Below are positions 51,954 through 60,881 of a stretch of 64,000 bases of DNA, piece after piece (the stretch's first letter is position 1; every line of letters starts with the position of its first letter). This DNA is from Ferrovibrio sp965278975. GTDB lineage: Bacteria; Pseudomonadota; Alphaproteobacteria; Ferrovibrionales; Ferrovibrionaceae. The position numbers and the translations under genes were made by a program. Under the pieces are notes generated by a model. The model saw nothing but the letters and a program-made list of their open reading frames with translations, was not told where the DNA came from and made no database searches. The DNA lies in contig NZ_OZ257126.1 of assembly GCF_965278975.1 (NCBI RefSeq), positions 1,488,001-1,552,000 on the forward strand. The letters are read 5' to 3'.

Positions 51954-53195
51954 ATGTGTGCCGCACCAGTTAACCCGCCGCGCGACGTGCAGGTCATGCT
52001 CTCGCGCCATGCCGCCTTTTTGGGTCGCCGCAACGATGGCGCGCGCCTGCAATTGCGCGGCCAGCGGATGGCCGGCTTCGTGCTCACCAAGCTGAATTTT
52101 TCCGATGCGATCCTGCCCGGCTGCATCTTCACCAGTTCCGATCTGCGCGATGCCGAATTCCGCCGCACCGATCTGTTCGGTGCCGATTTCGGCCGCTGCG
52201 ACCTGACCGGCGCGATATTCGACCGCGCCGATCTGCGCGGCGTCTATTTCGGTTCGGCGAAGCTGCGCAAGGCTTCCTTCGCCCAGGCCGACATGCGGCC
52301 CGGCCAGTTCATGCGCACCAGTGCCGATGGCAAGAGCGAAAGCCGCATGGTCTCCACCGACCTGACGGATGCCAAGATCGACGGCGCCGACTTCAAGGGC
52401 GCGCAGCTCGATCAGGCCAAGTTCGCCGTCGCCTCGGCCAAGGAAGCGAATTTCGCCACCGCCGAACTCTATGCGGCGAATTTCTCCGGCGCCGATCTCT
52501 CGGGCGCCAATTTTGCCGGCGCGCGGCTGAAAGATGCCAACCTGATGGGCGCCAAGGTGGAGGGCGCCAGTTTCGATGGCGCCGATCTGCGCGGCGCCAA
52601 TCTGCGCAATGTCGATCTCACCAAGGCGAAGATGGGCAATGCCAAGCTGGAAGGCGCCATCTACCGCAAGAGCAGCGACCTGCCGGCCGATGTCGCCGTG
52701 AAGCTGGAAGCCCATAGCCAGTGGATCGCCTCGCAGGGTGCCACCGGCGAACGCGCGGTGTTCCGTGGCGAGGACCTGACGGGGCAGAATTTCGGCTCCT
52801 GCGATCTGCGTGCCGCCGATCTTTCCGGCGCCAAGCTCACCGGCGCGATCTTCGATGATGCGCAATTGCTGTTCACGGTGTTTACCGGCGCCGCCCTGCG
52901 CGGGGCGCGCTTCGATCATGCCGCCCTGCATGGCGTGGATATGTCGCGCGCCGATCTTTCCGGTGCCCGGCTGCGCGGCGCGCAGTTCTTCGGCGTCGAT
53001 ATCTACGGTGTCGATGGCAAGGCCACCGGCCGGCGCATGCATCCGCAGCTTGCCGGCGCGGTATTCCGCCAGGCCGATCTCACCGGCGCGGAATTCGAGG
53101 GCGTGGATTTGAGCCAGGTCGATTTCGGCGGCGCCACGCTGGAAGCGGTAAGCTACCGCAACTGTGTCGGCACACCGGAAAAGGCAGCTTCTTAA
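51954..53195 (+). CDS. Pentapeptide-repeat protein B, paralogue of protein A
   Basis: It has 413 residues from the ATG at 51954; 51891 and 51996 are in-frame alternatives and none has a strong ribosome-binding site. It has the same plan as the protein at 22243: two pentapeptide blocks (about 38-235 and 275-400), a first insertion RPGQFMRTSADGKSESR and a linker with AHSQWIASQGATG, then GKATGRR near the end (GRPTGRN in A). Conservation of non-repeat parts shows true paralogy. No signal peptide. It stands alone, 4 bases overlapping a convergent Rieske gene. Confidence 0.9.
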   Translation: MCAAPVNPPRDVQVMLSRHAAFLGRRNDGARLQLRGQRMAGFVLTKLNFSDAILPGCIFTSSDLRDAEFRRTDLFGADFGRCDLTGAIFDRADLRGVYFGSAKLRKASFAQADMRPGQFMRTSADGKSESRMVSTDLTDAKIDGADFKGAQLDQAKFAVASAKEANFATAELYAANFSGADLSGANFAGARLKDANLMGAKVEGASFDGADLRGANLRNVDLTKAKMGNAKLEGAIYRKSSDLPADVAVKLEAHSQWIASQGATGERAVFRGEDLTGQNFGSCDLRAADLSGAKLTGAIFDDAQLLFTVFTGAALRGARFDHAALHGVDMSRADLSGARLRGAQFFGVDIYGVDGKATGRRMHPQLAGAVFRQADLTGAEFEGVDLSQVDFGGATLEAVSYRNCVGTPEKAAS

Positions 53196-53536
53196 GCCGC
53201 TACCACCCAGCCGTCATCGTCCAGCCGCACCGGGAAACGGGTCAGCGACTGGTTCTTGCAGGGTCCCAGGAAGCATTGCCCGGTCAGGGCATCGAACTGC
53301 GCCGCATGGGTGCCGCACATCAGCGCGCTCTTGTCGCGGGTGAAGAAGGCGCCGGGGCGCCAGTTCAGCGGCGTGCGTGCATGCGGGCAGACATTCTCAT
53401 AGGCCAGCAGCTGGCCCTGCCAGCGCAGCACGAACAGCTCGAACCGCTGCTTGCCCTCGCCGAAGGAGAATTCCTTGGCGCCGGGGTCTTCCAGGGTGCT
53501 GAACTCGATCAGCCTTGTGCCGGGTTCAGGGCGCAT
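53192..53536 (-). CDS. Rieske [2Fe-2S] protein
   Basis: It has 114 residues. Rieske ligands are C50/H52 (NVCPHARTPLNW) and C74/H77 (MCGTHAAQFD), and GQCFLGPCKNQSLTRFPV follows. The small soluble form resembles Rieske ferredoxins or NirD-like subunits. No oxygenase or reductase partner is near. The C-terminus overlaps the pentapeptide gene end by 4 bases (convergent). Confidence 0.92.
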   Translation of the reverse strand: MRPEPGTRLIEFSTLEDPGAKEFSFGEGKQRFELFVLRWQGQLLAYENVCPHARTPLNWRPGAFFTRDKSALMCGTHAAQFDALTGQCFLGPCKNQSLTRFPVRLDDDGWVVAA

Positions 53537-53553
53537 GGCGTACCCCCTTCCTT

Positions 53554-53626
53554 GTCATTCCCGCGCAAGCGGGAATCCCATTATGTCTTGGGCGAAATGG
53601 GACTCTCGCTTGCGCGAGAGTGACGG
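53554..53626. repeat. Paired REP-like (BIME-like) repeat
   Basis: Two facing hairpins: ATTCCCGC-gcaa-GCGGGAAT (53557-53576) and ACTCTCGC-ttgc-GCGAGAGT (53602-53621), joined by a spacer with CCCATT and AATGGG. The second read in reverse has the same layout as the first (GTCA, CGC-loop-GCG, TCCCAT). It lies between the Rieske and EVE genes. Confidence 0.8.
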
Positions 53627-53642
53627 TACTTTTCATTCCCCC

Positions 53643-54056
53643 TCACGCCTTCACGCCGGCCATCTGGCAGAGCAGCTTCCAGCTCGGCGCGTCAATCGGC
53701 ATCACCGAGAGGCGCGACTGCTTGATCAGCGGCAGATGCGCCAGCTTCGGCTCCTGCTTGATCTGCTCAAGCGTCACCGGCTGCTTCACCGGCATGAAGG
53801 TTTTCACATCCACCATGCCGAAGCGGCCGCTCTCGTCGGTCGGGTCGGGATAGTATTCCTTGGCCACTTCCACGATGCCGACGATCCGCTTCTCCTCCAC
53901 CGAATGGTAGAAGAAGCAGCGGTCGCCCAGCGTCATTGCTTTCATATTGTTGGCGGCCTGGTAGTTGCGCACGCCGTTCCAGCTTTCCACGCCCTTTTTC
54001 ACCTGGTCGTCCCAGCCCCAGGCGGAAGGCTCCGATTTCATCAGCCAGTATTTCAT
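53643..54056 (-). CDS. EVE-domain protein
   Basis: It has 137 residues from the ATG at 54056 (MKYWLMKSEPSAW, the family N-terminus). The segments WNGVRNYQAANNMKAM, GDRCFFYHSVEEKRIVGIVEV and LPLIKQSRLSVMPI match EVE/thymocyte-nuclear-protein-1-like proteins, PUA-related domains thought to bind modified bases in nucleic acid. It starts 10 bases after gpsA and is probably co-transcribed with tsaD-gpsA. Confidence 0.93.
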   Translation of the reverse strand: MKYWLMKSEPSAWGWDDQVKKGVESWNGVRNYQAANNMKAMTLGDRCFFYHSVEEKRIVGIVEVAKEYYPDPTDESGRFGMVDVKTFMPVKQPVTLEQIKQEPKLAHLPLIKQSRLSVMPIDAPSWKLLCQMAGVKA

Positions 54057-54066
54057 GGAGTCAGCC

Positions 54067-55044
54067 TCATTCCGTCTTGAGTGGCCGCGCCAGCAGGGCG
54101 GCGATGGTGGCATCGATGGCGGCGCCTTCATGCAGGATGGCATGCACGGCCGCCGCAATCGGCATGTCGAGTTGCAGCCGTGCGCACAGGCCATGCAGCG
54201 CGCGGGCGGTGAACTGGCCTTCGGCGATGCTGCGCCTGCCCGCCTGATACTCGGCCAGGCTCTGGCCCTGGCCGAGCGCCAGGCCGAGCGAGAGATTGCG
54301 CGATTGCGGGCCGGAGCAGGTCAGCACCAGATCGCCCAACCCTGAAAGCCCCATCATGGTATCGGGCCGGCCGCCCAATGCTTGGCTCAGCCGCGCCATT
54401 TCAGCGAGGCCCCGGGTGATCAGCGCGGCGCGGGCATTGTCGCCCAAGCGCCGTCCGATGACGATGCCGCAGGCAATCGCCAGCACATTCTTCACCGCGC
54501 CGCCGATCTGCGCGCCGATCACATCATCGCCGGCATAGAGCCGGAAGGTCGGCCGCGCCAGGCGTTCCGAGAGGGCTTGCGCCAGCGCCGCATTGTCGCT
54601 CGCCAATGTCGCCGCTGCCGGCAGGCCGCGCGCCACCTCGGCGGCGAAGGTCGGTCCGGTCAGCACCGCCAGCGGCGCGCCGGGGGCGGCTTCCGCGATC
54701 ACCTGGCTCAGCAGCTTGCCGCTTTCGATCTCGATGCCCTTGGCGGTCAGCACCAATGGCTTTCCGGCGCCGAGCAGGCCGGCATAATGCCGCGCGGTCT
54801 GCGACGGCATCGCCAGCAGGATGGCATCGCAGTCTTTCAGTTCCTCAAGCGCAGCCGTGGCGGTGAGGCTGTCCGGCAGGGCGATGCCGGGCAGATAGGG
54901 CTCGTTGCGTTTTGTGGCGTTGATCTCGGCGGCGAGACCGGCATTGCGCGCCCACAGCACAGCCTCGCCCTTCTCGGCCGCCAGCGCCGCCAGCGCCGTG
55001 CCCCAGGCGCCGGCCCCCAAAATGCCGATGCGGTTCATGCTCAT
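54067..55044 (-). CDS. gpsA: Glycerol-3-phosphate dehydrogenase [NAD(P)+]
   Basis: Reduces dihydroxyacetone phosphate to sn-glycerol-3-phosphate for phospholipid synthesis. It has 325 residues from the ATG at 55044, which overlaps the tsaD stop (ATGA). The Rossmann loop is IGILGAGAWGTALA; the family motif VLTAKGIE and catalytic Lys region GGAVKNVLAIACGI are present, as is LSGLGDLVLTCSGPQSRN. Translational coupling to tsaD is likely. Confidence 0.96.
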   Translation of the reverse strand: MSMNRIGILGAGAWGTALAALAAEKGEAVLWARNAGLAAEINATKRNEPYLPGIALPDSLTATAALEELKDCDAILLAMPSQTARHYAGLLGAGKPLVLTAKGIEIESGKLLSQVIAEAAPGAPLAVLTGPTFAAEVARGLPAAATLASDNAALAQALSERLARPTFRLYAGDDVIGAQIGGAVKNVLAIACGIVIGRRLGDNARAALITRGLAEMARLSQALGGRPDTMMGLSGLGDLVLTCSGPQSRNLSLGLALGQGQSLAEYQAGRRSIAEGQFTARALHGLCARLQLDMPIAAAVHAILHEGAAIDATIAALLARPLKTE

Positions 55045-56123
55045 GCCTTGGCCCCGGCGAAGGGCTTGGCTTCCGCTGTCGGATCGAGCGGCCAACGGGC
55101 GCGGGCGGAGACATCCAGCCCGTCGGTGAGGCCCCGGCGCAGGCGTTCCAGCCCGACCCAGGCGATCATGGCGCCATTGTCGGTGCAGAGCCGGGGCGGC
55201 GGCACACTCAGGCTCATGCCGTTCTGTTCCGCCAGCCGGCGCAGGCTGTCGCGCAGGGCGGCATTGGCGGCGACGCCGCCGGCCACCACCAGATGGCGGC
55301 CTTTCGAGCCGTGGATGGCATCGAAAGCCGCGATGGCATGGCGGCTGCGGTCCAGGATCACATCCAGCACCGCCGCCTGGAAACTCGCCGCCAGATCGGC
55401 CTTGTCCTGCTCGCCCGGCGCCTCGCCCAGGCTGTCCAATGCCAGGCGTACGGCGGTCTTGAGGCCGGAAAAGCTGAAATCGCAGCCGGGTTTGCCCTTC
55501 AAGGGGCGTGGCAGGGCAAAGCGCGTGGCCGAGCCCTGGCGCGCCAGCCGCTCGATCGCCGGGCCGCCGGGATAGCCCAGGCCGAGCAGCTTGGCGGTCT
55601 TATCAAATGCCTCGCCCACGGCATCGTCGATGGTGGTGCCGAGCCGCTGGTAGCGGCCGACCTCCTCGACGGCGAGGAACTGGCAATGGCCGCCCGAGAC
55701 CAGCAGCAGCAGGTAGGGGAACGGCGTATCGTCGGAAAGCCGGGCCGACAGCGCATGGCCTTCCAGGTGGTTCACGGCGATCAGCGGCTTGCCGGCGGCA
55801 TAGGCCAGCGCCTTGGCGGTCATCAGCCCCACCATCACGCCGCCGATCAGGCCCGGCCCGGCGGTGGCGGCGATGGCATCCACCTGATCCAGCTCGATTC
55901 CGGCGGATTTCAGGGCTTCGTCCACCAGGAAGTCGAGATGCTCGATATGGGCGCGGGAGGCGATTTCCGGCACCACGCCACCATAGGGCGCGTGTTCCCT
56001 CACCTGCGAAAACAGGCTATGGGAGAGGATACGCGCCTCTGGCGCCGCGCCGTCGCGCACCAAGGCGCAGGCGGTCTCGTCGCAACTGGTTTCAATACCC
56101 AGGACAATCTTGGGAGCAAGCAT
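55041..56123 (-). CDS. tsaD: tRNA N6-threonylcarbamoyladenosine transferase TsaD
   Basis: Transfers threonylcarbamoyl to A37 of ANN-decoding tRNAs. It has 360 residues. The ASKHA-fold start is VLGIETSCDETACALV; metal ligands are in AVNHLEGHALSAR (H119, H123), and the nucleotide segment is LLLVSGGHCQ, with the third metal Asp in CTDNGAMIAW. It is divergent from hemC with only 17 bases between start codons, so the promoters must overlap or lie inside the opposite gene. Confidence 0.97.
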   Translation of the reverse strand: MLAPKIVLGIETSCDETACALVRDGAAPEARILSHSLFSQVREHAPYGGVVPEIASRAHIEHLDFLVDEALKSAGIELDQVDAIAATAGPGLIGGVMVGLMTAKALAYAAGKPLIAVNHLEGHALSARLSDDTPFPYLLLLVSGGHCQFLAVEEVGRYQRLGTTIDDAVGEAFDKTAKLLGLGYPGGPAIERLARQGSATRFALPRPLKGKPGCDFSFSGLKTAVRLALDSLGEAPGEQDKADLAASFQAAVLDVILDRSRHAIAAFDAIHGSKGRHLVVAGGVAANAALRDSLRRLAEQNGMSLSVPPPRLCTDNGAMIAWVGLERLRRGLTDGLDVSARARWPLDPTAEAKPFAGAKA

Positions 56124-56140
56124 GGGTTTGAGTTAGCATC

Positions 56141-57082
56141 ATGATGGTCCCGCATCAAGGCAAGGCCCTGCTCACCATCGGCACGCGCGGCTCGCCGCTG
56201 GCGCTGGCCCAGGCGCATGAAACCCGCCAGCGCCTGCTCAGCAATCATGCCGGCCTGGCCGAAGCCGATATCGCCATCTCGATCATCAAGACCAGCGGCG
56301 ACCGCATCCAGGACCGCGCGCTGTCGGAAGCCGGCGGCAAGGGCCTGTTCACCAAGGAGATCGAGGAAGCGCTGCTGGATGGCAGCGTCGATCTGGCGGT
56401 CCATTCGATGAAGGACATGCCGACCCAGCTGCCCGCCGGCCTAATCATGGCCGCCTATCTGCCACGCGAAGACCCGCGCGACGTGCTGCTGGCGGCCACC
56501 CCGATGAGCTTCGCCGATCTGCCGCAAGGCGCCGTGGTCGGCACGTCATCCTTGCGCCGCAAGGCCTTCCTGCTGGCGCGCCGCCCGGATCTGGAGGTGG
56601 TGAATTTCCGCGGCAATGTGCAGACGCGCCTGAGCCGCCTGGCGGAAGGCCGTGTCGCTGCCACTTTCCTGGCCCTGGCCGGCCTGCGCCGGCTGAATAT
56701 CCTGCCCGAAGGCATGAGTGTGTTGCAGCCGGAACAGATGCTGCCGGCGGTGGCGCAAGGCGCCATCGGCATTGAGTGCCGCGAGAATGATACGCGCGTG
56801 CTGGAGCTGCTCAAACCCCTGGATGATGCGCCGACGCGCCGCCGCGTCGAGGCCGAGCGCAGCCTGCTCGCAATCCTCGATGGCTCCTGCCGCACGCCGA
56901 TCGCCGCCCTGGCGGAATTGCGCGGTGATGGCTCGATGCGCCTGCGTGCCGCCATCGCGCGACCCGATGGCAGCGAACTGCTTGAGACCGAACGCCAGGG
57001 CAGCGATGGCGTGGCCATGGGCCAGGATGCGGGCGATGAATTGAAGCGCCGCGCCGGCCCAGATTTCTTCAGCCTGCCCTGA
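56141..57082 (+). CDS. hemC: Porphobilinogen deaminase (hydroxymethylbilane synthase)
   Basis: Polymerises four porphobilinogen units to hydroxymethylbilane. It has 313 residues; a second ATG three bases in is an alternative start. Signatures are IGTRGSPLALAQAHET, the loop DRALSEAGGKGLFTKE, and SVDLAVHSMKDMPTQLP with the catalytic Asp. The dipyrromethane cofactor Cys is C250 in LDGSCRTPIAAL. It is the first gene of hemC-hemD-mic60-hemY, with hemD 13 bases downstream. Confidence 0.97.
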   Translation: MMVPHQGKALLTIGTRGSPLALAQAHETRQRLLSNHAGLAEADIAISIIKTSGDRIQDRALSEAGGKGLFTKEIEEALLDGSVDLAVHSMKDMPTQLPAGLIMAAYLPREDPRDVLLAATPMSFADLPQGAVVGTSSLRRKAFLLARRPDLEVVNFRGNVQTRLSRLAEGRVAATFLALAGLRRLNILPEGMSVLQPEQMLPAVAQGAIGIECRENDTRVLELLKPLDDAPTRRRVEAERSLLAILDGSCRTPIAALAELRGDGSMRLRAAIARPDGSELLETERQGSDGVAMGQDAGDELKRRAGPDFFSLP

Positions 57083-57095
57083 TGGTGCGGCCCTG

Positions 57096-57794
57096 ATGCA
57101 CGCCCGGCTGCTGCTCACGCGCCCGGAACAGGATGCCGCAAGGCTGCGGCGCGATCTCGAAGCGAGCGGCTTCGCCATCGATACCGCGCCGCTGCTGCGT
57201 ATCCAGCCGTTGCCGGCGGAAATTGCGCTCGATGGCATCCGTGGCCTGCTCGTTACCTCGGCCAATGGCCTGCGCGCCTTCACGGCGCAATCGGCGCGGC
57301 GCGATCTCACGGTCTATGCCGTCGGCGAGGCCAGCGCGCGGGCGGCAAGTGCCGCGGGCTTTGCCGATGTGCATGCCGCCGGTGGCGATGTGAACAGCCT
57401 CGCCGCCCTGGTGCGGGCGCAGGCCGATCCGCGCCAGGGCGGGTTGCTGCATGTGGCCGGCGAAACCCTGGCCGGCGATCTCAAGGCCATGCTGGAGGCG
57501 GCCGGGTTCCAGGTGGCGCGGGTCACGCTCTACCGTGCCGAGGCCGCCAGCGCCCTGCCCGCAACGGTGGCAAAAGCCTTAGGCGCGGGCGACTATGACG
57601 GCGTGCTGTTCTTCTCGCCGCGCACGGCGGCGGTGTTTGCGGGACTGGCGCCAAAGATGGCGCCGGAACGGATCACGGCGTATTGTCTCAGTGCCGCCGT
57701 GGCCCAGGGTTTGGCTGGCCTGCCCTGGCGGCGCGTGGCGGTGGCGGCTTCGCCCAGCGAGGCGGCGTTGCTCGCGCTGCTTGATGAGGAATGA
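57096..57794 (+). CDS. hemD: Uroporphyrinogen III synthase
   Basis: Cyclises hydroxymethylbilane with D-ring inversion. It has 232 residues; the family diverges strongly, but RLLLTRPEQDAARLRRDLE, GLLVTSANGLRAF and DYDGVLFFSPRTAAVFAGL fit HemD, and the position between hemC and mic60 is the usual alphaproteobacterial one. The downstream enzymes hemE, hemH and hemJ lie about 50 kb away beside the origin. Confidence 0.94.
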   Translation: MHARLLLTRPEQDAARLRRDLEASGFAIDTAPLLRIQPLPAEIALDGIRGLLVTSANGLRAFTAQSARRDLTVYAVGEASARAASAAGFADVHAAGGDVNSLAALVRAQADPRQGGLLHVAGETLAGDLKAMLEAAGFQVARVTLYRAEAASALPATVAKALGAGDYDGVLFFSPRTAAVFAGLAPKMAPERITAYCLSAAVAQGLAGLPWRRVAVAASPSEAALLALLDEE

Positions 57795-57817
57795 CCCATG
57801 CCTGGTAAAGCAATCCC

Positions 57818-58915
57818 ATGAGCGAGAAGCAGGACAAGTCCGGCGCCACCATCATTGATGCCGAAGTGGAAGCCCTGCCGCCGAAGCCGGGCTTTCTGGC
57901 CAAGCTTGGCCGCTGGCTGCTGCTCGGGCTGATCGCCGTGGCCTTCTGTGTCGCCGCTGCCGCCGGCTATCACTTCTATACGCAGCCGGGCGGTATTACC
58001 GGCAGCAATGTTGCCGTGAAGCCGGCGGCGCTGCCGCCGCCTGCCGTCACCCTTCCCGCCCCGGCTGTTGCGCCGCCGCCGGCTGTCGATACCGCTGCTG
58101 CGCAGAAGCTGCAGGAACTTGAGCGCCGCCTGACCGCATTGTCCGCCAGCCTGGAACGCCTGCAGCAACTGCCCGGCGCCGCTGCCGATGCCGACCGCGT
58201 CGCGGCGCTCGAAGAAGCCGTGAAGGCCCAGGCCAAGGCGACCAGCGATGTGGCGGCTGATGCGCGCAAGAGCGGCGCGGAAGCCCTGCGCCTGGCGGAA
58301 GCCGCGATCACCGGCCAGGCGCAGTTCGATCAGAAACTCGCCGATCTCACCCGCGCCCGCGCCGCCGATCTACGCCAGCCGGTGGCCTTGCTGCTGGCCT
58401 GGCAGAGCCTGCGCGACCGCGCCGCGCGCGGCAGCGGCTTTGTTGCCGAGGCCAATGCGGTGGCGCCGCTGCTCGGTGCCACGCCGCCGGCCAATGTGCG
58501 CGAAGCCTTCGCCGCCGTGCAGGTTTTCGCCGCCAATGGCGCGCCGACCGAAACCGCGCTCGCCGGCAGCTTCGCTTCGGTGATGGAGGCGCAGCAGAAG
58601 GAAGCCGCGCCCACGGCCACCGATGATGCCACGCTGAGCTGGTGGCAGCGGGCGCTCAACAAGCTCTCAAATCTGGTCACCATCCGCCGTGTCGGCGGCG
58701 AGGCGGCGGATGGCAGTGCTGACAAGCTCGGCATTGCCGCCGGCCTGCTGGAACGCGGCGATCTTGCCGGTGCCCAGGCGGCGCTCGAAGGCCTGCAACA
58801 TCCCGGCGCCGCCCTGGCCGCCTGGCGCGGCGGCGCCGAGGCGCGGCTCAAATTGGAAGCGGCGCTGGAGCGCATGCAGGCGGCGATGCGCGATCACTTC
58901 GCCGCGGCGCCCTAA
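57818..58915 (+). CDS. Mic60/mitofilin-like membrane protein
   Basis: It has 365 residues. A cytoplasmic N-terminus of about 32 residues, one transmembrane helix (WLLLGLIAVAFCVAAAAGYHF), a Pro/Ala-rich periplasmic linker, a coiled coil (about 90-180), and a C-terminal mitofilin-signature region (LLERGDLAGAQAALEGLQHPG) match alphaproteobacterial Mic60, which shapes intracytoplasmic membranes and is known to be encoded next to hemY. The gene is 23 bases after hemD, and hemY starts one base after its stop. Confidence 0.88.
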   Translation: MSEKQDKSGATIIDAEVEALPPKPGFLAKLGRWLLLGLIAVAFCVAAAAGYHFYTQPGGITGSNVAVKPAALPPPAVTLPAPAVAPPPAVDTAAAQKLQELERRLTALSASLERLQQLPGAAADADRVAALEEAVKAQAKATSDVAADARKSGAEALRLAEAAITGQAQFDQKLADLTRARAADLRQPVALLLAWQSLRDRAARGSGFVAEANAVAPLLGATPPANVREAFAAVQVFAANGAPTETALAGSFASVMEAQQKEAAPTATDDATLSWWQRALNKLSNLVTIRRVGGEAADGSADKLGIAAGLLERGDLAGAQAALEGLQHPGAALAAWRGGAEARLKLEAALERMQAAMRDHFAAAP

Positions 58916-58916
58916 C

Positions 58917-60236
58917 ATGCTGCGCTGGCTGTTCATCGTCCTGCCGCTGATGGCGCTGGCGGCGTTCGCTGCCTGGATCGCGGATCAGCCGGGCAGCCTG
59001 CAACTCACTTGGCTCGGCTATGAAATCGCCGCGCCCGCACCTTTGGTGATCGGCGCCATCGCCCTGCTCGGCTTCGCGGTGTTCCTGCTGAGCTGGATGA
59101 TTGCTTGGGCGGCGGCTTTGCCGCAACGGCGGCAATTGAAGCTCCAGGCACGCGGCCAGGCGGCGTTTGCCGCCGGCATGGTGGCGGTGGCTGCCGGCGA
59201 GGCCGACCGCGCCGCCAAGCTGGCGGTGAAAGCCGCCGGCTATCTTGAGGACAAGACGCTGGCCCGCCTGCTCGAAGCCCATGCGGCGCAGCTTAAAAAC
59301 GATGCCCCCGGCAGCCAGCGCGCCTTCACGGCGCTGGCCGCCGATCCGGCCACGGCCTTCCTTGGCGTGCGCGGCCTGCTGGCCGATGCGCGCCAGCGCG
59401 GCGACCGCGAACAGGCCCTGGTGCTGGCGAAACGCGCCTCGGCTTTGCGTCCGACCTCGCCGGTGGCAGCCGAAGCCGAAATCCGCCTGCTGCTGGAAAG
59501 CGGCGACTGGGCCGGCGCCCGGCTCCGGCTGGATGCGGCGCAGGCGCGCAAGGCGGTGAGCAAGCTGGCCGCCAATCTGCTGCGTGCCAAGCTCGATCTG
59601 GCCGATGCGGCGGAGGCGGCGGCCACCGGCGCGCCGCTGGAAGCCTGGCGCAAGGCGGAAAAGCTCGGCAAGGCGCTGCCTGATCATGCCGGCCGCCTGG
59701 CGGTGCTGGCGCGTGCCGCCGATACCGGCGCCTTGCAGCAGCGGGCGCAGGAAATGCTGCGCCGGCTCTGGGCGGCGAAGCCCAGCATTGCCCTGGCGCG
59801 GCTGTGGCTCGATCTCGAAGCCGCTGCCAAGCGCGAGCCGGCGATTGCGCGCCAGCGCGCCGAGGCTTTCGTCAATGCCAATCCCGATGTGCCGCCGAGC
59901 CAGCTGCTGCTGGCCGAGATGGCGCTGAACACGCGCGACTATGCCAGCGCGCGCCAGGCGCTCAGCCTGTTCCAGACAACGGATCCCTGGGGTGCCGGCC
60001 TGCGCGCCCGGCTGGCGGAGGAAAGCGAAGGCGATGCCGCCGCTGCCGACCGCTGGCGCCAGCTTGCGCGCCAGATCGAACCCTGGCGCTGCGAGGCCTG
60101 CGGTGCCGGCCATGCCGCCTGGGCGATCCGCTGCACCGCCTGCGGTGGCTTCGACAGCATCCAGCCGGCGCCGCTGCAACCCGGCCAGGCCCCCACAGGC
60201 GCCCCGCCGATCCTGCTGGATGGCCCGAAAGCGTAA
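58917..60236 (+). CDS. HemY-like TPR membrane protein with C-terminal zinc ribbon
   Basis: It has 439 residues from the ATG at 58917. Two helices (about 4-20 and 41-63) form the HemY N-terminal region, with LQLTWLGYEIAAPAP between. TPR-like alpha-helical repeats fill about 75-375. A zinc-ribbon-like pair CEACGAGHAAWAIRCTACGG lies at about 389-410. This HemY (COG3898) is not the oxygen-dependent protoporphyrinogen oxidase of the same name; its role in heme synthesis is indirect or structural. It is the last gene of the hemC operon. Confidence 0.88.
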   Translation: MLRWLFIVLPLMALAAFAAWIADQPGSLQLTWLGYEIAAPAPLVIGAIALLGFAVFLLSWMIAWAAALPQRRQLKLQARGQAAFAAGMVAVAAGEADRAAKLAVKAAGYLEDKTLARLLEAHAAQLKNDAPGSQRAFTALAADPATAFLGVRGLLADARQRGDREQALVLAKRASALRPTSPVAAEAEIRLLLESGDWAGARLRLDAAQARKAVSKLAANLLRAKLDLADAAEAAATGAPLEAWRKAEKLGKALPDHAGRLAVLARAADTGALQQRAQEMLRRLWAAKPSIALARLWLDLEAAAKREPAIARQRAEAFVNANPDVPPSQLLLAEMALNTRDYASARQALSLFQTTDPWGAGLRARLAEESEGDAAAADRWRQLARQIEPWRCEACGAGHAAWAIRCTACGGFDSIQPAPLQPGQAPTGAPPILLDGPKA

Positions 60237-60319
60237 AACCCAAGGCGTGGAATCAAAGGCTTAGGCAACGCTTGCCAAGCGCGCCGCGCCCCCGTATTTT
60301 CCGCCCGCATTCGTGCCGT

Positions 60320-60394
60320 GCCGGCGTAGCTCAGGGGTAGAGCAAGACTTTCGTAAAGTCGAGGTCGGGGGTTCAATTCCCTCCGCCGGCACCA
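60320..60394 (+). tRNA. tRNA-Thr (anticodon CGT)
   Basis: Cloverleaf with acceptor GCCGGCG/CGCCGGC, D-arm GCTC/GAGC, anticodon loop TTCGTAA (CGT, reading ACG), and T-arm GGGGG-TTCAATT-CCCTC. The discriminator is A and CCA is encoded. The 83 bases before it show no other feature. Confidence 0.97.
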
Positions 60395-60401
60395 TTTCCC
60401 T

Positions 60402-60881
60402 TCAGATATGGTCCCAGCTGCCCGCCACCTGGATGGCGGTTTTCACGCTATGGGCGATGTAGCAATCGCCATGGGCGGCTTCATGCAAAGCCGCCACCGC
60501 CGCGTCATCGGGCCGCTTGGTGCCGGTGAAGCGGATGCTGGGCTTGAGGATGGCGCGGGTCATCCATGGCGTGGTGCCGGGCGTGGTGGCTTCGAGCACG
60601 GCTTCCGCCGCGTCGTCATAGCTCAGGATGTCATAGCCGGCGCGGGCGGCGGCGTAGAGGAAGCAGAGCATGTGGCAGGAAGAAATAGCCGCCAGCAGCG
60701 CCTCCTCGGGATCGACGGCGGCGGCATCGCTATAGGGCGCGCGCACCGCATGCGGCGAGGGCGAGCCGGGGATTTCCGCGCCGCCATCGAAGCGCCAGCG
60801 ATGCACGCGGCTATAGCGTTGCGCGGTGAAAGCATCGCCGTCGCTCTGCTGCCAGGTGATGCGGGCGCTGTAGCGGCTCAT
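60402..60881 (-). CDS. OsmC/Ohr-family peroxiredoxin-like protein
   Basis: It has 159 residues. The two redox Cys of the family are C69 (LLAAISSCHMLCFLYAAA) and C140 (HGDCYIAHSVKT), with the conserved Arg/Glu surroundings of thiol peroxidases (VDPEEALLAA). It is predicted to reduce organic hydroperoxides. Its ATG overlaps the stop of the GntR gene upstream, so regulator and enzyme are co-translated. Confidence 0.92.
   Translation of the reverse strand: MSRYSARITWQQSDGDAFTAQRYSRVHRWRFDGGAEIPGSPSPHAVRAPYSDAAAVDPEEALLAAISSCHMLCFLYAAARAGYDILSYDDAAEAVLEATTPGTTPWMTRAILKPSIRFTGTKRPDDAAVAALHEAAHGDCYIAHSVKTAIQVAGSWDHI

Noticed and set aside
58917..60236. Oxygen-dependent protoporphyrinogen oxidase named HemY
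   Set aside because: The protein has two helices and TPR-like repeats and no FAD motif; it is the unrelated COG3898 HemY.
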